Below, piece by piece: positions 26,161-35,444 of a stretch of DNA of 64,000 nt. Numbering within the stretch: the first letter of the stretch is position 1; the number at the start of each line of letters is the position of its first letter. The notes below the pieces were generated by a model that did not search any database, had not been told where the DNA came from, and saw only the letters and a list, made by a program, of their open reading frames with translations. The translations under genes were made by a program, and so were the position numbers. Origin of the DNA: Luethyella okanaganae (GTDB lineage: Bacteria > Actinomycetota > Actinomycetes > Actinomycetales > Microbacteriaceae); contig NZ_JBHSTP010000002.1 in assembly GCF_042660285.1 (NCBI RefSeq), forward strand, positions 496,001 through 560,000, given 5' to 3'.

Positions 26161-29100
26161 GTGACCATGCCGAACCCCACGAACCTGCAGCCTCAGGCCG
26201 AGGAACTCGCACCACGCGCCATCGCCCTCGTGCGGAAGTGGCTCGCCGAAAGCGCCACCATCCCTGCCGACCCGTCGGCCGAACGCCTCGCCGGAGTTCT
26301 CAAAGACCCCAACGGCCTCGACTTCACAGTCGGCTTCGTCGACGGCGTGATGCGCCCAGAGAACCTCATGGTCGCCGGCTACAACCTGCAGCGAGTCGCC
26401 AAGAAGACCCCGGCGTTCCTGCCCTGGTACATGCGCGGAGCCATCTGGCTCGGCGGCGTGCTCGGCCCGGTGCTGCCCTGGGTGGTCATCCCCGTCGCGC
26501 GGCGGGTGCTGCGCGACATGGTCGGTCACCTCGTCGTCGACGCGACCGCCGAGAAGCTCGGACCGGCGATCGCGCACCTGCGCGAGTCCGGCAACCGGCT
26601 CAACTTCAACCTGCTCGGCGAGGCCGTGCTCGGTGAGAAAGAGGCCAACCGCCGTCTCGAGGGCACTCGCGAACTGCTCGCCCGCCCCGACGTCGACTAC
26701 GTCTCGATCAAAGTGTCCTCGGTCGCGAGCCAGCTCTCGATGTGGTCGTTCGACGAGGCCGTCGAGCGTGTCGTGCGGCGCCTGACCCCGCTCTATGAGT
26801 TGGCTGCGGCGGCCGTGACCGGCTCAACCGGCGGGGGAGGAAAGTTCATCAACCTCGACATGGAGGAGTATCGCGACCTCCACCTCACGATCGCCGTCTT
26901 CGAGCGCATCCTGGACCAGCCGCAGCTGAAGAACCTCGAGGCCGGCATCGTGCTGCAGGCCTACCTGCCCGACGCGCTCTCCGCACTGCAAGGTCTCACC
27001 GAATGGTCGAAGCGTCGCCGCGCGGCCGGGGGAGCCCCCATCAAGGTGCGCGTCGTCAAAGGCGCGAACCTCGCGATGGAGCACGTCGACGCGGCCGTGC
27101 ACGACTGGCCGCTCGCCACCTATTCCACCAAGCAGGATAGCGACACCAACTACAAGCGCGTGCTGAACTGGGCGCTCACCCCTGAGAACGCCGCCGCCGT
27201 GAAGATCGGCGTCGCCGGACACAACCTGTTCGACGTCGCCTACGCCTGGTTGCTCGCCCGTGAGCGTGGGGTCGCCGATCGCATCGAGTTCGAGATGCTC
27301 CTCGGCATGGCCACCGGCCAGGCCGAGGCCGTGCGGAAGGACGTCGGCCGCCTGCTGCTCTACACGCCGGTCGTCAACCCGGCGGAGTTCGACGTCGCCA
27401 TCGCCTACCTGATCCGCCGTCTCGAGGAGAACGCGAGCCAGGAGAACTTCATGTCGGCCGTGTTCGAGCTCACGAGTCAGCCGGTCCTGCTCCAACGTGA
27501 GACGCAGCGCTTCCTCGCCTCGCTCGATGGGCTCGACGACGTCGTTCCCGGTCCGAATCGCACGCAGAACCGAGAGGCCATCACCGAGCTCGACACGGTG
27601 AGCGCCTCGACCTCAGACGCCGCGACCCCGCACCGCCCGACCACGGCCGATCCGGGCCTCACCGCCGCCGTGCTCGGTCTCGCCCGCGGCTCCGCGGGGG
27701 AAGGCGCTCCGACCGGCCCTGGCTCGCCCGGCTCCGGCTCGACCGGCCCTGGCTCGCCCGGCTCCGGTTTTCGCAACGAACCCGACACCGATCCCGCACT
27801 CCCGGCCAACCGTGCCTGGGGGCGCCGCATCCTCTCCCGCGTTCCCGGCTCCCAGCTCGGCCTCGACACGATCGCCGCCTCGCACATCGACGATCCCGGA
27901 ATTCTCGACCGCGTCGTCGACACCGTCGTGCGGGCGGGAACCGCGTGGGGACAGCTCCCCGGCGCCGAACGCGCCGCGGTCCTGCACCGCGCAGGCCTCG
28001 CCCTCGCCGCCAACCGCGACCGGCTCATCGAGGTCATGGCTGCCGAGACCGGCAAGACCATCGCCGAGGCAGACCCCGAGATCAGCGAGGCCATCGACTT
28101 CGCGCACTACTACGCCGAACGGGCCAAGGACCTCGACACGGTGCAGGGCGCGATCTTCGTGCCGTCGAAGCTCACCGTGGTCACCCCGCCGTGGAACTTT
28201 CCGGTGGCCATCCCTGCCGGCTCCGTGTTGTCGGCGCTCGCCGCCGGGTCCGGGGTCATCATCAAGCCGGCCAAGCTCGCTCAGCGCTCCGGCGCGATCA
28301 TGGTCGAGGCGTTGTGGGAGGCCGGCATCCCGCGTGAGCTGCTCGCACTCGTCGACCTCGCCGACCACGAGCTGGGCAAGCAGCTCGTGTCGCACCCGGC
28401 CGTCGACCGGGTGATCCTCACCGGCGGCTACGAGACGGCGCAGTTGTTCCGCTCGTTCCGCTCGGATCTGCCGCTGTTGGCCGAGACGAGCGGCAAGAAC
28501 GCCATCATCGTCACTCCGAGCGCCGACCTCGACCTCGCCGCCGCCGACGTGATCAAGAGCGCTTTCGGCCACGCCGGCCAGAAATGCTCGGCGGCCAGCC
28601 TCGTCATCCTCGTGGGATCCGTCGCCAAGTCGGCGAGGTTCCACAGTCAGCTCGTCGACGCGGCGACCTCGCTCGCGGTCGGCTACCCGGCCGAGCCTGC
28701 CAGCCAGATGGGCCCGATCATCGAGCCGGCGAACGGCAAGCTGCTGCATGCCCTCACCGAGCTCGGCGCAGGCGAGGAGTGGCTTGTGCAGCCGAGGAAG
28801 CTCGACGACAGCGGCAAGCTGTGGTCGCCAGGCATCCGCACCGGCATCGCCCCCGCCTCCTACTTCCACCTCACCGAGTTCTTCGGCCCGGTGCTCGGAA
28901 TCATGCACGCCAAGAACCTCGACGAGGCGATCCGCTTCCAGAACGCCGTCGACTACGGACTCACCGCCGGCCTGCATTCCCTCGACTCGGAGGAGCTCGC
29001 GCTCTGGCTCGACACCGTCGAAGCCGGCAACCTCTACGTCAATCGCGGCATCACCGGCGCCATCGTGCAGCGCCAGCCCTTCGGTGGCTGGAAGCGCTCC

Positions 29101-29796
29101 TCTGTCGGGGCCGGCACCAAGGCCGGAGGCCCGAACTACCTGTTCGGTCTCGGAAACTGGGTCACCGACCCCGGCAAGAACAGCTCGACACTGCACCTGC
29201 GCGGGCTCCAGCAGCGCGTCACGGAGCTCATCGAGGCGTCGCAGTCGTCGCTCGGTTACGAGGAGTTCGACGTGCTGCGCCGTTCGGCGCTCAGCGACGC
29301 TCTCGCCTGGCGTGAGGAGTTCGATGCGGTGAAGGATGTGTCGGGGCTCGGCCTCGAGCGCAATCTCTTTCGCTACCTGCCGCTCCCCGTCACGGTGCGC
29401 ATCAACGAGGCGGCTTCGCTGAGCGACGGTCTGCGCGTGATCGCGGCAGGACTGCTGTCGAAGTCGCGCTTCACGGTGTCGAGCGCCGTCACGCTGCCGA
29501 CTGCGGTGCTCTCGGTGCTCGCCGGCCGCGAGGTGAGAGTGAAGGTCGAGAAGGACTCCGCATGGCTCAAGCGCGCGGCATTCGGCGGCGTCAACACGTC
29601 ACGGGTGCGGCTCGCCGGCGGCGGAGGAAGCGAGCTCGCCAGGGCACTCGGCGGCTCGCCGGATGTCGCGATCTATGACCACGCCGTCACGCAGGCCGGC
29701 CGCGTGGAACTGCTGCCGTTCCTGCGCGAGCAGGCCATCTCGATCACGGCCCACCGCTTCGGAAACCCGAGCACCCTCTCCGACGGCGTGATCTAG
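26161..29796 (+). CDS. putA: bifunctional proline dehydrogenase / P5C dehydrogenase
   Basis: About 1210 residues from the GTG at 26161 or ATG at 26167; the frame is open further upstream without a ribosome site. The N-terminal half is the FAD-dependent proline dehydrogenase barrel (for example EANRRLEGTRELLARPDVDY and RVVKGANLAMEHVD). The C-terminal half is an aldehyde dehydrogenase (VTPPWNFPVAIPAG, AETSGKNAI, catalytic Cys in GHAGQKCSAASL). It oxidises proline to glutamate. A Gly-Ser-Pro-rich linker between the domains is encoded by a 30-base tandem repeat (27711-27770). No DNA-binding domain is present, so regulation probably falls to the LysR neighbour. The stop overlaps the convergent kinase stop. 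Confidence 0.94.
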   Translation: MTMPNPTNLQPQAEELAPRAIALVRKWLAESATIPADPSAERLAGVLKDPNGLDFTVGFVDGVMRPENLMVAGYNLQRVAKKTPAFLPWYMRGAIWLGGVLGPVLPWVVIPVARRVLRDMVGHLVVDATAEKLGPAIAHLRESGNRLNFNLLGEAVLGEKEANRRLEGTRELLARPDVDYVSIKVSSVASQLSMWSFDEAVERVVRRLTPLYELAAAAVTGSTGGGGKFINLDMEEYRDLHLTIAVFERILDQPQLKNLEAGIVLQAYLPDALSALQGLTEWSKRRRAAGGAPIKVRVVKGANLAMEHVDAAVHDWPLATYSTKQDSDTNYKRVLNWALTPENAAAVKIGVAGHNLFDVAYAWLLARERGVADRIEFEMLLGMATGQAEAVRKDVGRLLLYTPVVNPAEFDVAIAYLIRRLEENASQENFMSAVFELTSQPVLLQRETQRFLASLDGLDDVVPGPNRTQNREAITELDTVSASTSDAATPHRPTTADPGLTAAVLGLARGSAGEGAPTGPGSPGSGSTGPGSPGSGFRNEPDTDPALPANRAWGRRILSRVPGSQLGLDTIAASHIDDPGILDRVVDTVVRAGTAWGQLPGAERAAVLHRAGLALAANRDRLIEVMAAETGKTIAEADPEISEAIDFAHYYAERAKDLDTVQGAIFVPSKLTVVTPPWNFPVAIPAGSVLSALAAGSGVIIKPAKLAQRSGAIMVEALWEAGIPRELLALVDLADHELGKQLVSHPAVDRVILTGGYETAQLFRSFRSDLPLLAETSGKNAIIVTPSADLDLAAADVIKSAFGHAGQKCSAASLVILVGSVAKSARFHSQLVDAATSLAVGYPAEPASQMGPIIEPANGKLLHALTELGAGEEWLVQPRKLDDSGKLWSPGIRTGIAPASYFHLTEFFGPVLGIMHAKNLDEAIRFQNAVDYGLTAGLHSLDSEELALWLDTVEAGNLYVNRGITGAIVQRQPFGGWKRSSVGAGTKAGGPNYLFGLGNWVTDPGKNSSTLHLRGLQQRVTELIEASQSSLGYEEFDVLRRSALSDALAWREEFDAVKDVSGLGLERNLFRYLPLPVTVRINEAASLSDGLRVIAAGLLSKSRFTVSSAVTLPTAVLSVLAGREVRVKVEKDSAWLKRAAFGGVNTSRVRLAGGGGSELARALGGSPDVAIYDHAVTQAGRVELLPFLREQAISITAHRFGNPSTLSDGVI
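27711..27770 (+). repeat. two-copy 30-bp tandem repeat in putA linker
   Basis: The unit gaccggccctggctcgcccg plus gctccggctc occurs at 27711-27740 and again at 27741-27770, with changes only in the last three bases. It encodes a flexible Gly-Pro-Ser-Thr linker between the two PutA domains. Such linkers often vary in copy number. Confidence 0.85.
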
Positions 29797-31205
29797 TCGC
29801 TCGGGCAAGCCGTCCGACACCTGCGGGAGGGATCATCTCGGCGAGGCGTCGCGGTGAAAGGCAGGATCACCTCTGCGACCAGGCCACCCTCGGGGCGGTT
29901 CTCGAGGCGTACTGTGCCGCCGGCACTGTGGACGAGCGCGGCAACGATCGACAGGCCGAGGCCGGCGCCGCCGTGTCCCGCCGTCTGCGACGGCCTGCTG
30001 AAGCGGTCGAACGCGATCGGCATGAACTCCTCGGGCATACCGGGGCCGTCGTCGAAGACGGAGAGGGTGATCGCCTGGGCGCTGGCGTCCAGACGGGCGC
30101 ACACGACACCCACGTCTCCGACGGCGGTCACGGCGTTGCTCAGCAGATTGTCGGCGATGCGCCCGAAGTCGTGAGCGTCGATGGGCACCCAGTCGCCGGT
30201 GTCCAGTGGCCCTCCATAGTCGAAGTCGATGGTCGCGTCGGAGGCTGCGGTCACCCGCGCGCGATCGACGGCCTCGGCGAGTTCGGCCGAGAGCCCCGCC
30301 CAGTCGGAGGATCCTCCGAGACCGCCCGACTCGATCCGAGACAGCTCCAGCAGGTTTCCGGCGAGGAGGGCGAGCCTGCGCACGGTGAGCTGTGCCGACT
30401 CGATCTCGCCGAGGAGCGCGTCGGCGTCGCCGGTGCTCAGGTGTGCGAGCTCGAGCTGACCCTGCAGCACGGCGACCGGGGTGCGCAACTCGTGGCTGGC
30501 GTCGGAGACGAGCTGCCGCTCGCGATCGGCCGCGGCGCGTTGCTCGGTCAGCATTGTGTTGAGCGTTGTCGCAAGAGCGGACAGTTCGTCGTGCGCCGGG
30601 CCGACCGGCAGCAGCTCGCGAGAGGGCCCGGCGGCGATTGTCGCGGCCGTGCGCCGCATCCGGTTCACGGGGCGGAGCGCCGCGGTGGCGAGCAGCCATG
30701 AGGCGATGCCGAAGCCGCCGACGAGCACGAGCGCGGCGATCATCAGTCCGTTGGTGAGGCTCTGCAGCACGAGCGCAGACGACTCCTCGTTGCGGGCAGT
30801 CACGACGTGCCAGGTGCCGTCAGCGGTGGTGACCGGCTGTGAGAGCACGAGCCAATCCTCGCCGCCCGCCGTCACGGCCTTGGGGGAGAGCGCGTCGTCG
30901 ACCAGATGGTAGAGCTCGGACCGGAGCGGCCTCGGAAGGGTCGACTGACGGATGGCGCCGTCCGGGCGGACGACGGCTACGAGCTGTCCGTGTCCCGGAA
31001 CCTCGATGGCGTCCATGGTCGGGTTCTCGAGCGCGGCGATCGCCGGTGCGGCGTCGTCCTTGAGAAGGGTGACGGTCGCGCGATCCAGAATCGAAGCGAC
31101 CTGATCGCGCATGACCATGGCCGCCGCCGCGAAGAACAATGTCGCGACGATGAGGCTCCCGATCGTGATGCGTGCACGGATCGAGAGGCGACGGATGACC
31201 CTCAT
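29793..31205 (-). CDS. two-component sensor histidine kinase
   Basis: 470 residues. Two membrane helices (about 12-30 and 153-177) flank an extracytoplasmic sensor region. HAMP follows, then the dimerisation domain with phospho-accepting His238 in SDASHELRTPVAVLQGQ, and the ATPase domain with NLLSNAV, DDGPGMP and GGAGLGLSIV boxes. The ATG at 31205 overlaps the stop of the response regulator (ATGA), so the two are translated together. Its stop overlaps that of convergent putA by four bases. The signal sensed is unknown. Confidence 0.93.
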   Translation of the reverse strand: MRVIRRLSIRARITIGSLIVATLFFAAAAMVMRDQVASILDRATVTLLKDDAAPAIAALENPTMDAIEVPGHGQLVAVVRPDGAIRQSTLPRPLRSELYHLVDDALSPKAVTAGGEDWLVLSQPVTTADGTWHVVTARNEESSALVLQSLTNGLMIAALVLVGGFGIASWLLATAALRPVNRMRRTAATIAAGPSRELLPVGPAHDELSALATTLNTMLTEQRAAADRERQLVSDASHELRTPVAVLQGQLELAHLSTGDADALLGEIESAQLTVRRLALLAGNLLELSRIESGGLGGSSDWAGLSAELAEAVDRARVTAASDATIDFDYGGPLDTGDWVPIDAHDFGRIADNLLSNAVTAVGDVGVVCARLDASAQAITLSVFDDGPGMPEEFMPIAFDRFSRPSQTAGHGGAGLGLSIVAALVHSAGGTVRLENRPEGGLVAEVILPFTATPRRDDPSRRCRTACPSD

Positions 31206-31900
31206 CCGCCCGTCGACTCTCCGCCGAGCACCTCGAGCGCGTAACCGGTCCCGCGTTCGGTCGCGATCTGCAGACCAGAGCTGACGGCGTCGAGTTTGCG
31301 TCGCAGATAGCTCACATACTGCTCGACGATGTTCGGCGCGATGTTCTCGGGCCCGCCCCAGATCTCGTCGAGGATCGTCGCGCGGCTCACGGTCGTTCCC
31401 GCGTGCGTAGCCAACAGACGCAACAGGGCGAACTCCTTCGGGCTGAGCGGAAGCTCCCGACCGTCGAGGTCGGCGCGGTGCAGGTGCGAGTCGAGCGTGA
31501 TCCTGCCGACGGTGTTGCGGGTCGGTATCGCCTTGTCGCGCCGCAGCAGGGCGCGGATGCGTGCGGTGAGCTCGGCGAACTCGAACGGTTTGGTGAGGTA
31601 GTCGTCGGCGCCGGCGTCGAGGCCGTAGACGCGGTCGGAGACGGCATCGCGCGCGGTGAGCAGCAGGATCGGCAGAGCTCCGCCGGATTCGCGGATGTGA
31701 CGGCAGACCTCGAAGCCGCTCATGCCCGGCATCATGACGTCGACGGCCGCGAGCGCATACTCCGGCTTCCCCACCCTGCCGAGCGCGATGAGCGCGTCCA
31801 TCCCGCTGGTGGTGAGCGTCACCTCGAAGCCCTCGGCTGCGAGGCCGCGTTCGAGCAGGCGGCCCATGTCTGGATCGTCCTCCACGACCAAGAGTCTCAT
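31202..31900 (-). CDS. OmpR/PhoB-family response regulator
   Basis: 232 residues from the ATG at 31900. The receiver domain has the acidic pair at residues 8-9 (VVEDDPDMG), the phospho-accepting Asp54 in VDVMMPGMSGFEV and the conserved Lys in YLTKPFEFAEL. The winged-helix output domain (about 130-225) carries LPLSPKEFALLRLLATHAG and VEQYVSYLRRKLD. It pairs with the overlapping kinase gene. The target genes cannot be predicted from this window. Confidence 0.94.
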   Translation of the reverse strand: MRLLVVEDDPDMGRLLERGLAAEGFEVTLTTSGMDALIALGRVGKPEYALAAVDVMMPGMSGFEVCRHIRESGGALPILLLTARDAVSDRVYGLDAGADDYLTKPFEFAELTARIRALLRRDKAIPTRNTVGRITLDSHLHRADLDGRELPLSPKEFALLRLLATHAGTTVSRATILDEIWGGPENIAPNIVEQYVSYLRRKLDAVSSGLQIATERGTGYALEVLGGESTGG

Positions 31901-31982
31901 GGTTCCATGCTGGCACGGGTCGAGACCCTCGTGTCGCATCGGATCGCCACCGATGCTGTGAGACCTCTCATGAGGCACCGAG

Positions 31983-32357
31983 TCATGAGGCACCGAGCGC
32001 GGCGAGCACCGCCGAGACGGCGTCCTCGGTAGAGACCCCGAGCTGTCGGACGCGTTCTGCGTAGGCAGCGGCCGCGAGCTGAGTCTGCCGGGTGGCGGCA
32101 TCACCGGTCGCCGAGACGAAGGTTCCGTTGCGACCCCTCGTCTCGATGACCTCGTCCCGCTCCAGTTCCCGGTAACTACGCGCGACGGTGTTCGGGGCTA
32201 GTCCCAGCTCGGCGGCGAGCGTGCGAACGGTCGGCAGACGTGTTCCTGGAACGAGCGCCCCCATGCGCAGCGCCTCGATCACCTGCATCCGCAGCTGTTC
32301 GAACGGAGGGGTCGAGTCAGCGTGGTCGATCGTGAAGAGGGCGCCGGACTCGGTCAT
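31983..32357 (-). CDS. YtrA-subfamily GntR transcriptional regulator
   Basis: 124 residues from the ATG at 32357. It is a short GntR protein with only the winged helix (PPFEQLRMQVIEALRMGALV, then PGTRLPTVRTLAAELGLAPN and TVARSYRELERDEVI) and a short helical tail, the YtrA layout. Such regulators usually control adjacent ABC transporter genes. The divergent fetB-like permease at 32444 is the nearest candidate target, with only 86 bases between. The 3' end shows a 15-base duplication (about 31969-31998) that repeats the stop codon. Confidence 0.9.
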   Translation of the reverse strand: MTESGALFTIDHADSTPPFEQLRMQVIEALRMGALVPGTRLPTVRTLAAELGLAPNTVARSYRELERDEVIETRGRNGTFVSATGDAATRQTQLAAAAYAERVRQLGVSTEDAVSAVLAALGAS

Positions 32358-32443
32358 CTCCTCAATGTAGCAATACAAACGTGGTCGCACAACAGGTACA
32401 GCGGTGCCGCTGGTCGCGGTGGCATTGTCGCTACGCTCTGAGC

Positions 32444-33193
32444 ATGACCTGGCTGATCGAGCTCGTGCCGACGATCGTCGGCATAGCGCTCCTGCTCGCA
32501 ATCACCACGGCCGTCGCCCTGGGGTTCCGAGTGCGGCATCCGTATGCGATGACGTTCGCCGTTCTGCGCGGAGCCGCTCAACTCGCCGCGATCAGTCTTG
32601 TGCTCTCCGGCATCATCGCCGACCCGCTCTGGGTCGCAGCCGGACTGGCCGTGATGTTCGCGGCCGCCGTCGCCACGAGCACGCGGCGCATCGGCTTCTC
32701 GTCACGCCATCTCGGCGAGGTGGCCGCCGCCATGGCGGCCGGAACAGCCGCAACCCTCGTCGTCGTCTTCGGCTCGGGGGCGATCGAGTTCTCTCCTCGT
32801 TATGTGCTCGCGATCAGCGGGATCGTGATCGGCAATGCGATGTCGATCGCCACGCTCACCGGCAAGCGATTCAGCGAGGCGGTGTTCGAGAACTGGGGCG
32901 AGGTCGAGGGCTGGCTCGCGCTGGGCGCGACTCCGCGCCGGTCGACGCGGGAGTTCACGCGTCGCGCCGTACGGTTCGCGCTCATCCCCTCGATCGACCA
33001 GACCAAGACGACGGGACTGGTGACCCTGCCCGGTGCGTTCGTCGGGGCGATCTTCGGCGGGGCCTCGCCACTCGAGGCGGGTCGTTTTCAGATCGTGGTG
33101 CTGGCGGGCATCCTCTGCGCCGGGATGATCGTCGCCGCGACGCTCGCCTGGTTTCTTGCGCCGGTCGAGCGCAAGCCGGAGCTCACGCGATAG
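32444..33193 (+). CDS. UPF0014 / FetB-like ABC permease
   Basis: 249 residues with about seven hydrophobic segments. The family signature region IDQTKTTGLVTLPGAFVGAI with GGASPLEAGRFQIVVL is well preserved, as is ISGIVIGNAMSIATLTGKR. In E. coli FetB works with the ATPase FetA in iron export; no ATPase gene is adjacent here, so the partner must lie elsewhere. The start ATG at 32444 begins MTWLIELVPTIVGIALLL directly at the first membrane helix. Divergent from the GntR regulator. Confidence 0.87.
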   Translation: MTWLIELVPTIVGIALLLAITTAVALGFRVRHPYAMTFAVLRGAAQLAAISLVLSGIIADPLWVAAGLAVMFAAAVATSTRRIGFSSRHLGEVAAAMAAGTAATLVVVFGSGAIEFSPRYVLAISGIVIGNAMSIATLTGKRFSEAVFENWGEVEGWLALGATPRRSTREFTRRAVRFALIPSIDQTKTTGLVTLPGAFVGAIFGGASPLEAGRFQIVVLAGILCAGMIVAATLAWFLAPVERKPELTR

Positions 33194-33356
33194 TGATCCG
33201 ATCGCGTGTGCCACCTCTCATCGAGACGGTCCTATTCCGTCGAGAGTGTCCCGTATACCTGACCTTCTCGTCGGGAACGGCCACGGTCGCCGAGGTCGGC
33301 CGGGGCGGGGGCCGGGGCCGGGGGCGGGGGTGGGGACCGTGGTGTGGCCCCCGACC

Positions 33357-33794
33357 TCAGTCGTGCGCGCGCTGGATGAGCCGCGAGAGCACGATCGCGC
33401 TGCGGGTGTGGTCGACGTTGGGAGCGAGACGCACCTTCTCGAGGGCGACCTCGAGGCTTGCGATGTCGCGCGAGCGTATGTGCACGATCGCGTCGGCGCT
33501 CCCGGTTACCGTTCCGGCGTCCACGACCTCCGGTACCCCCGAGAGGATCCGCAACAGCTCGTCGGGAGCGACGGTGCCACGACAGAACAGCTCGACGTAG
33601 GCCTCGGTGCTCATGCCATCGACGGCCGGGTCGACCTGGATCGTGAAGCCGCGAATGATCCCATCGGCGACCAGTCGGTCGACACGGCGCTTCACCGCCG
33701 ATGCCGACAGGCCCACGACCGACCCGATGTCGCCGTACCCTGCCCGTGCATTCTGGCGAAGCAGGTCGAGGATACTGCGGTCGAGATTGTCCAT
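33357..33794 (-). CDS. Lrp/AsnC-family transcriptional regulator
   Basis: 145 residues from the ATG at 33794. The N-terminal helix-turn-helix MDNLDRSILDLLRQNARAGY then GLSASAVKRRVDRLVADGII and the C-terminal RAM ligand-binding domain (AYVELFCRGTVAPDEL, SADAIVHIRSRD) are typical. In related actinobacteria such regulators are often adjacent to DDAH and ornithine aminotransferase genes; here those genes start 7.6 kb away, beyond the surface-fibre cluster. The 33194-33356 interval downstream holds a G-rich low-complexity tract (about 33300-33340) and no gene. Confidence 0.9.
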   Translation of the reverse strand: MDNLDRSILDLLRQNARAGYGDIGSVVGLSASAVKRRVDRLVADGIIRGFTIQVDPAVDGMSTEAYVELFCRGTVAPDELLRILSGVPEVVDAGTVTGSADAIVHIRSRDIASLEVALEKVRLAPNVDHTRSAIVLSRLIQRAHD

Positions 33795-34098
33795 CTCGCC
33801 AGCGTACGCGGAATCATTGCGCATGCACAAAGGGATGCGCAGGAATTGCGCGCATGGCAGCGAGAACTTACGGATAGCTGCGCGGAGACTCGGGGACCGC
33901 CTCTGTTCTCCTCGGATATGTCGCTCCTCGGATGTGTCGCTGGCGTGCGCGAGAGCGGCCCTCGAGTCTGAACCGCTTTGCGACCGGGCGTCGACTCGAT
34001 GTCTGGCAAGGATGTCTGGCACAGCAGAACGCCGTCATCGGTGGCGTGTTCCCCGGCGCCGTCCTCAGGCCGGCGCCGTCCTCAGGCCGACGCTGTCC

Positions 34099-34746
34099 TC
34101 AGGCAGAACGTTCGGCCTCGTCGGCATTCGTTCCTGCGGCGCTGCGGCGAGGGCCGGGACGATCCGGTTGCAGACGGTTCGGATCCAGAATGAACATCGC
34201 TATGAGCGTGAGCGCGAAGGCGATCGAGAGGGCCATGCCGGTCTTCGTCTGGAGGATCGCGGCGATGTAGCCGAGGCCGACCGCATGCCAGACGTACCGG
34301 CCGACCTGTTCGGCCTGGTAGGGTTCCGGGTCGTTGTTCTCATTGGCGTCGCCCTTCAGCGTCAGAGCGAAGACCCCGCCTCCCAATGCCTCCTTCGAGA
34401 CCAGTCGGTGGGTCAGCAGACCCAGATCGCGCGGACGCTGCACGGTGACGATCTGTCCCGGCTCGACATCGGCCGCCGCCACCTGTTGCGAGAAGGCGAG
34501 CGAGCCGGTCGGGATTCCGGGTTCCATCGAGCCGGACTCGACGACGAGCGGTCGCATCCCCAGCAGGAGAGTCGCCGCGAAGGCGAGGATGCAGACGGTG
34601 CCGACGACGGCCGCGAGCGACAGCAGTCCAGAACGGACGACGGCGTACGCCGCGACAAGGCGTGTTCTCTTTTCTGGTCGTTCCTTCTCTTCACGAATCT
34701 CATCACCGGCGTCGGACATGTTCGTGTTCTGCACCTCGACTGTCAT
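34099..34746 (-). CDS. SipW/ER-type signal peptidase I
   Basis: 215 residues from the ATG at 34746. A first membrane segment (LSLAAVVGTVCILAFAATLLL) leads into the catalytic VESGSMEPGIPTGSL with the nucleophilic Ser. The general base is a His in LLTHRLVSKEA rather than a Lys, which marks the ER/SipW branch. LKGDANENNDPEP carries the conserved GDxN-D box. A second membrane segment near the C-terminus (MALSIAFALTLIAMFIL) is followed by a basic tail. SipW enzymes process TasA and camelysin-type proteins. It is the last gene of a minus-strand cluster encoding such substrates, two bases after the previous stop. Confidence 0.92.
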   Translation of the reverse strand: MTVEVQNTNMSDAGDEIREEKERPEKRTRLVAAYAVVRSGLLSLAAVVGTVCILAFAATLLLGMRPLVVESGSMEPGIPTGSLAFSQQVAAADVEPGQIVTVQRPRDLGLLTHRLVSKEALGGGVFALTLKGDANENNDPEPYQAEQVGRYVWHAVGLGYIAAILQTKTGMALSIAFALTLIAMFILDPNRLQPDRPGPRRSAAGTNADEAERSA

Positions 34747-34748
34747 GG

Positions 34749-35444
34749 CTAGTGCACCGACGACGCGTTGAAGCGCAGCCGCAACGCCGACCGGCCGCCG
34801 TTGTAGGCCTCGACCCCCGGCACGTCGAGATAGCTGATCTTCAGAATGAGCGGTGTCGAGCTCCCCGCGGCCCCGTTCGTGTAGACGGCGCCCTCGGCGA
34901 GCGCGGTGGAGCCCCGTGCGGCGAGGGTGCCCAGTGTTCCGCTCGCGGCATTCCACGTCACATCGCTGAACAGTGCGGTTCCGTTGCGTGAGGCGGTGAA
35001 CCGGAGGAACCGTGTGATGTTGGGAACTCCAGGCCCGACGGAGCCGTCGGTATTGCGCAGCAGCACCTTGAAGTCGACGGCCGCCCTCAGATCCGGTGTG
35101 TTGTTGAAGACGGGGATCGTCGTGGTGATGCTTGAGCCGGGAACGAGCTGGTCGGAGCCCGCGATCGTCCAGTCGAAGCCGCTCGCCGTATCGGCTTGTT
35201 CGACCGTGTTGTCTGGCAGCACGATGCCGATGTCGAACCTGTTCGGGTAGCCGATCCCCGACGACGAGGTGCCGCTTCCGAGGTTGAGGTTCGCGGTGTC
35301 GTTGTAGGCGGCCGCAGTGAACAGTGCTCCGATGCCGAGCAGGGCGCCCGACGCGAGGAGGATCCGTTTCGTGCCCGTCCGCTTCACCGTGACGTCCTCT
35401 CCATGTCGTGCTTTTCGCGTGCGATGCCGCCGGTCGTTGTTCAT
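34749..35444 (-). CDS. alternate-signal-peptide (TasA/camelysin-like) surface protein 1
   Basis: 231 residues from an ATG that overlaps the stop of the RCC1 gene (ATGA); a GTG at 35387 with a GAGAGG site would give a tighter signal peptide (KRTGTKRILLASGALLGIGA) and is a real alternative. The diagnostic cleavage region is FTAAAYNDTANLNLG, matched in the other members here (TAAAFTDFANLNLG, TAAAYFDEATLNLG). The mature part is beta-rich, as in TasA-type fibre subunits. Processing by the adjacent SipW-type peptidase is expected from family knowledge. Function as a fibre or adhesin is inferred. Confidence 0.85.
   Translation of the reverse strand: MNNDRRHRTRKARHGEDVTVKRTGTKRILLASGALLGIGALFTAAAYNDTANLNLGSGTSSSGIGYPNRFDIGIVLPDNTVEQADTASGFDWTIAGSDQLVPGSSITTTIPVFNNTPDLRAAVDFKVLLRNTDGSVGPGVPNITRFLRFTASRNGTALFSDVTWNAASGTLGTLAARGSTALAEGAVYTNGAAGSSTPLILKISYLDVPGVEAYNGGRSALRLRFNASSVH

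Noticed and set aside
33300..33340. G-rich tract as a functional G-quadruplex promoter element
   Set aside because: The tract could fold that way, but it lies downstream of two converging genes and similar G-rich runs occur elsewhere in the window (12160-12230, 56915-56958).
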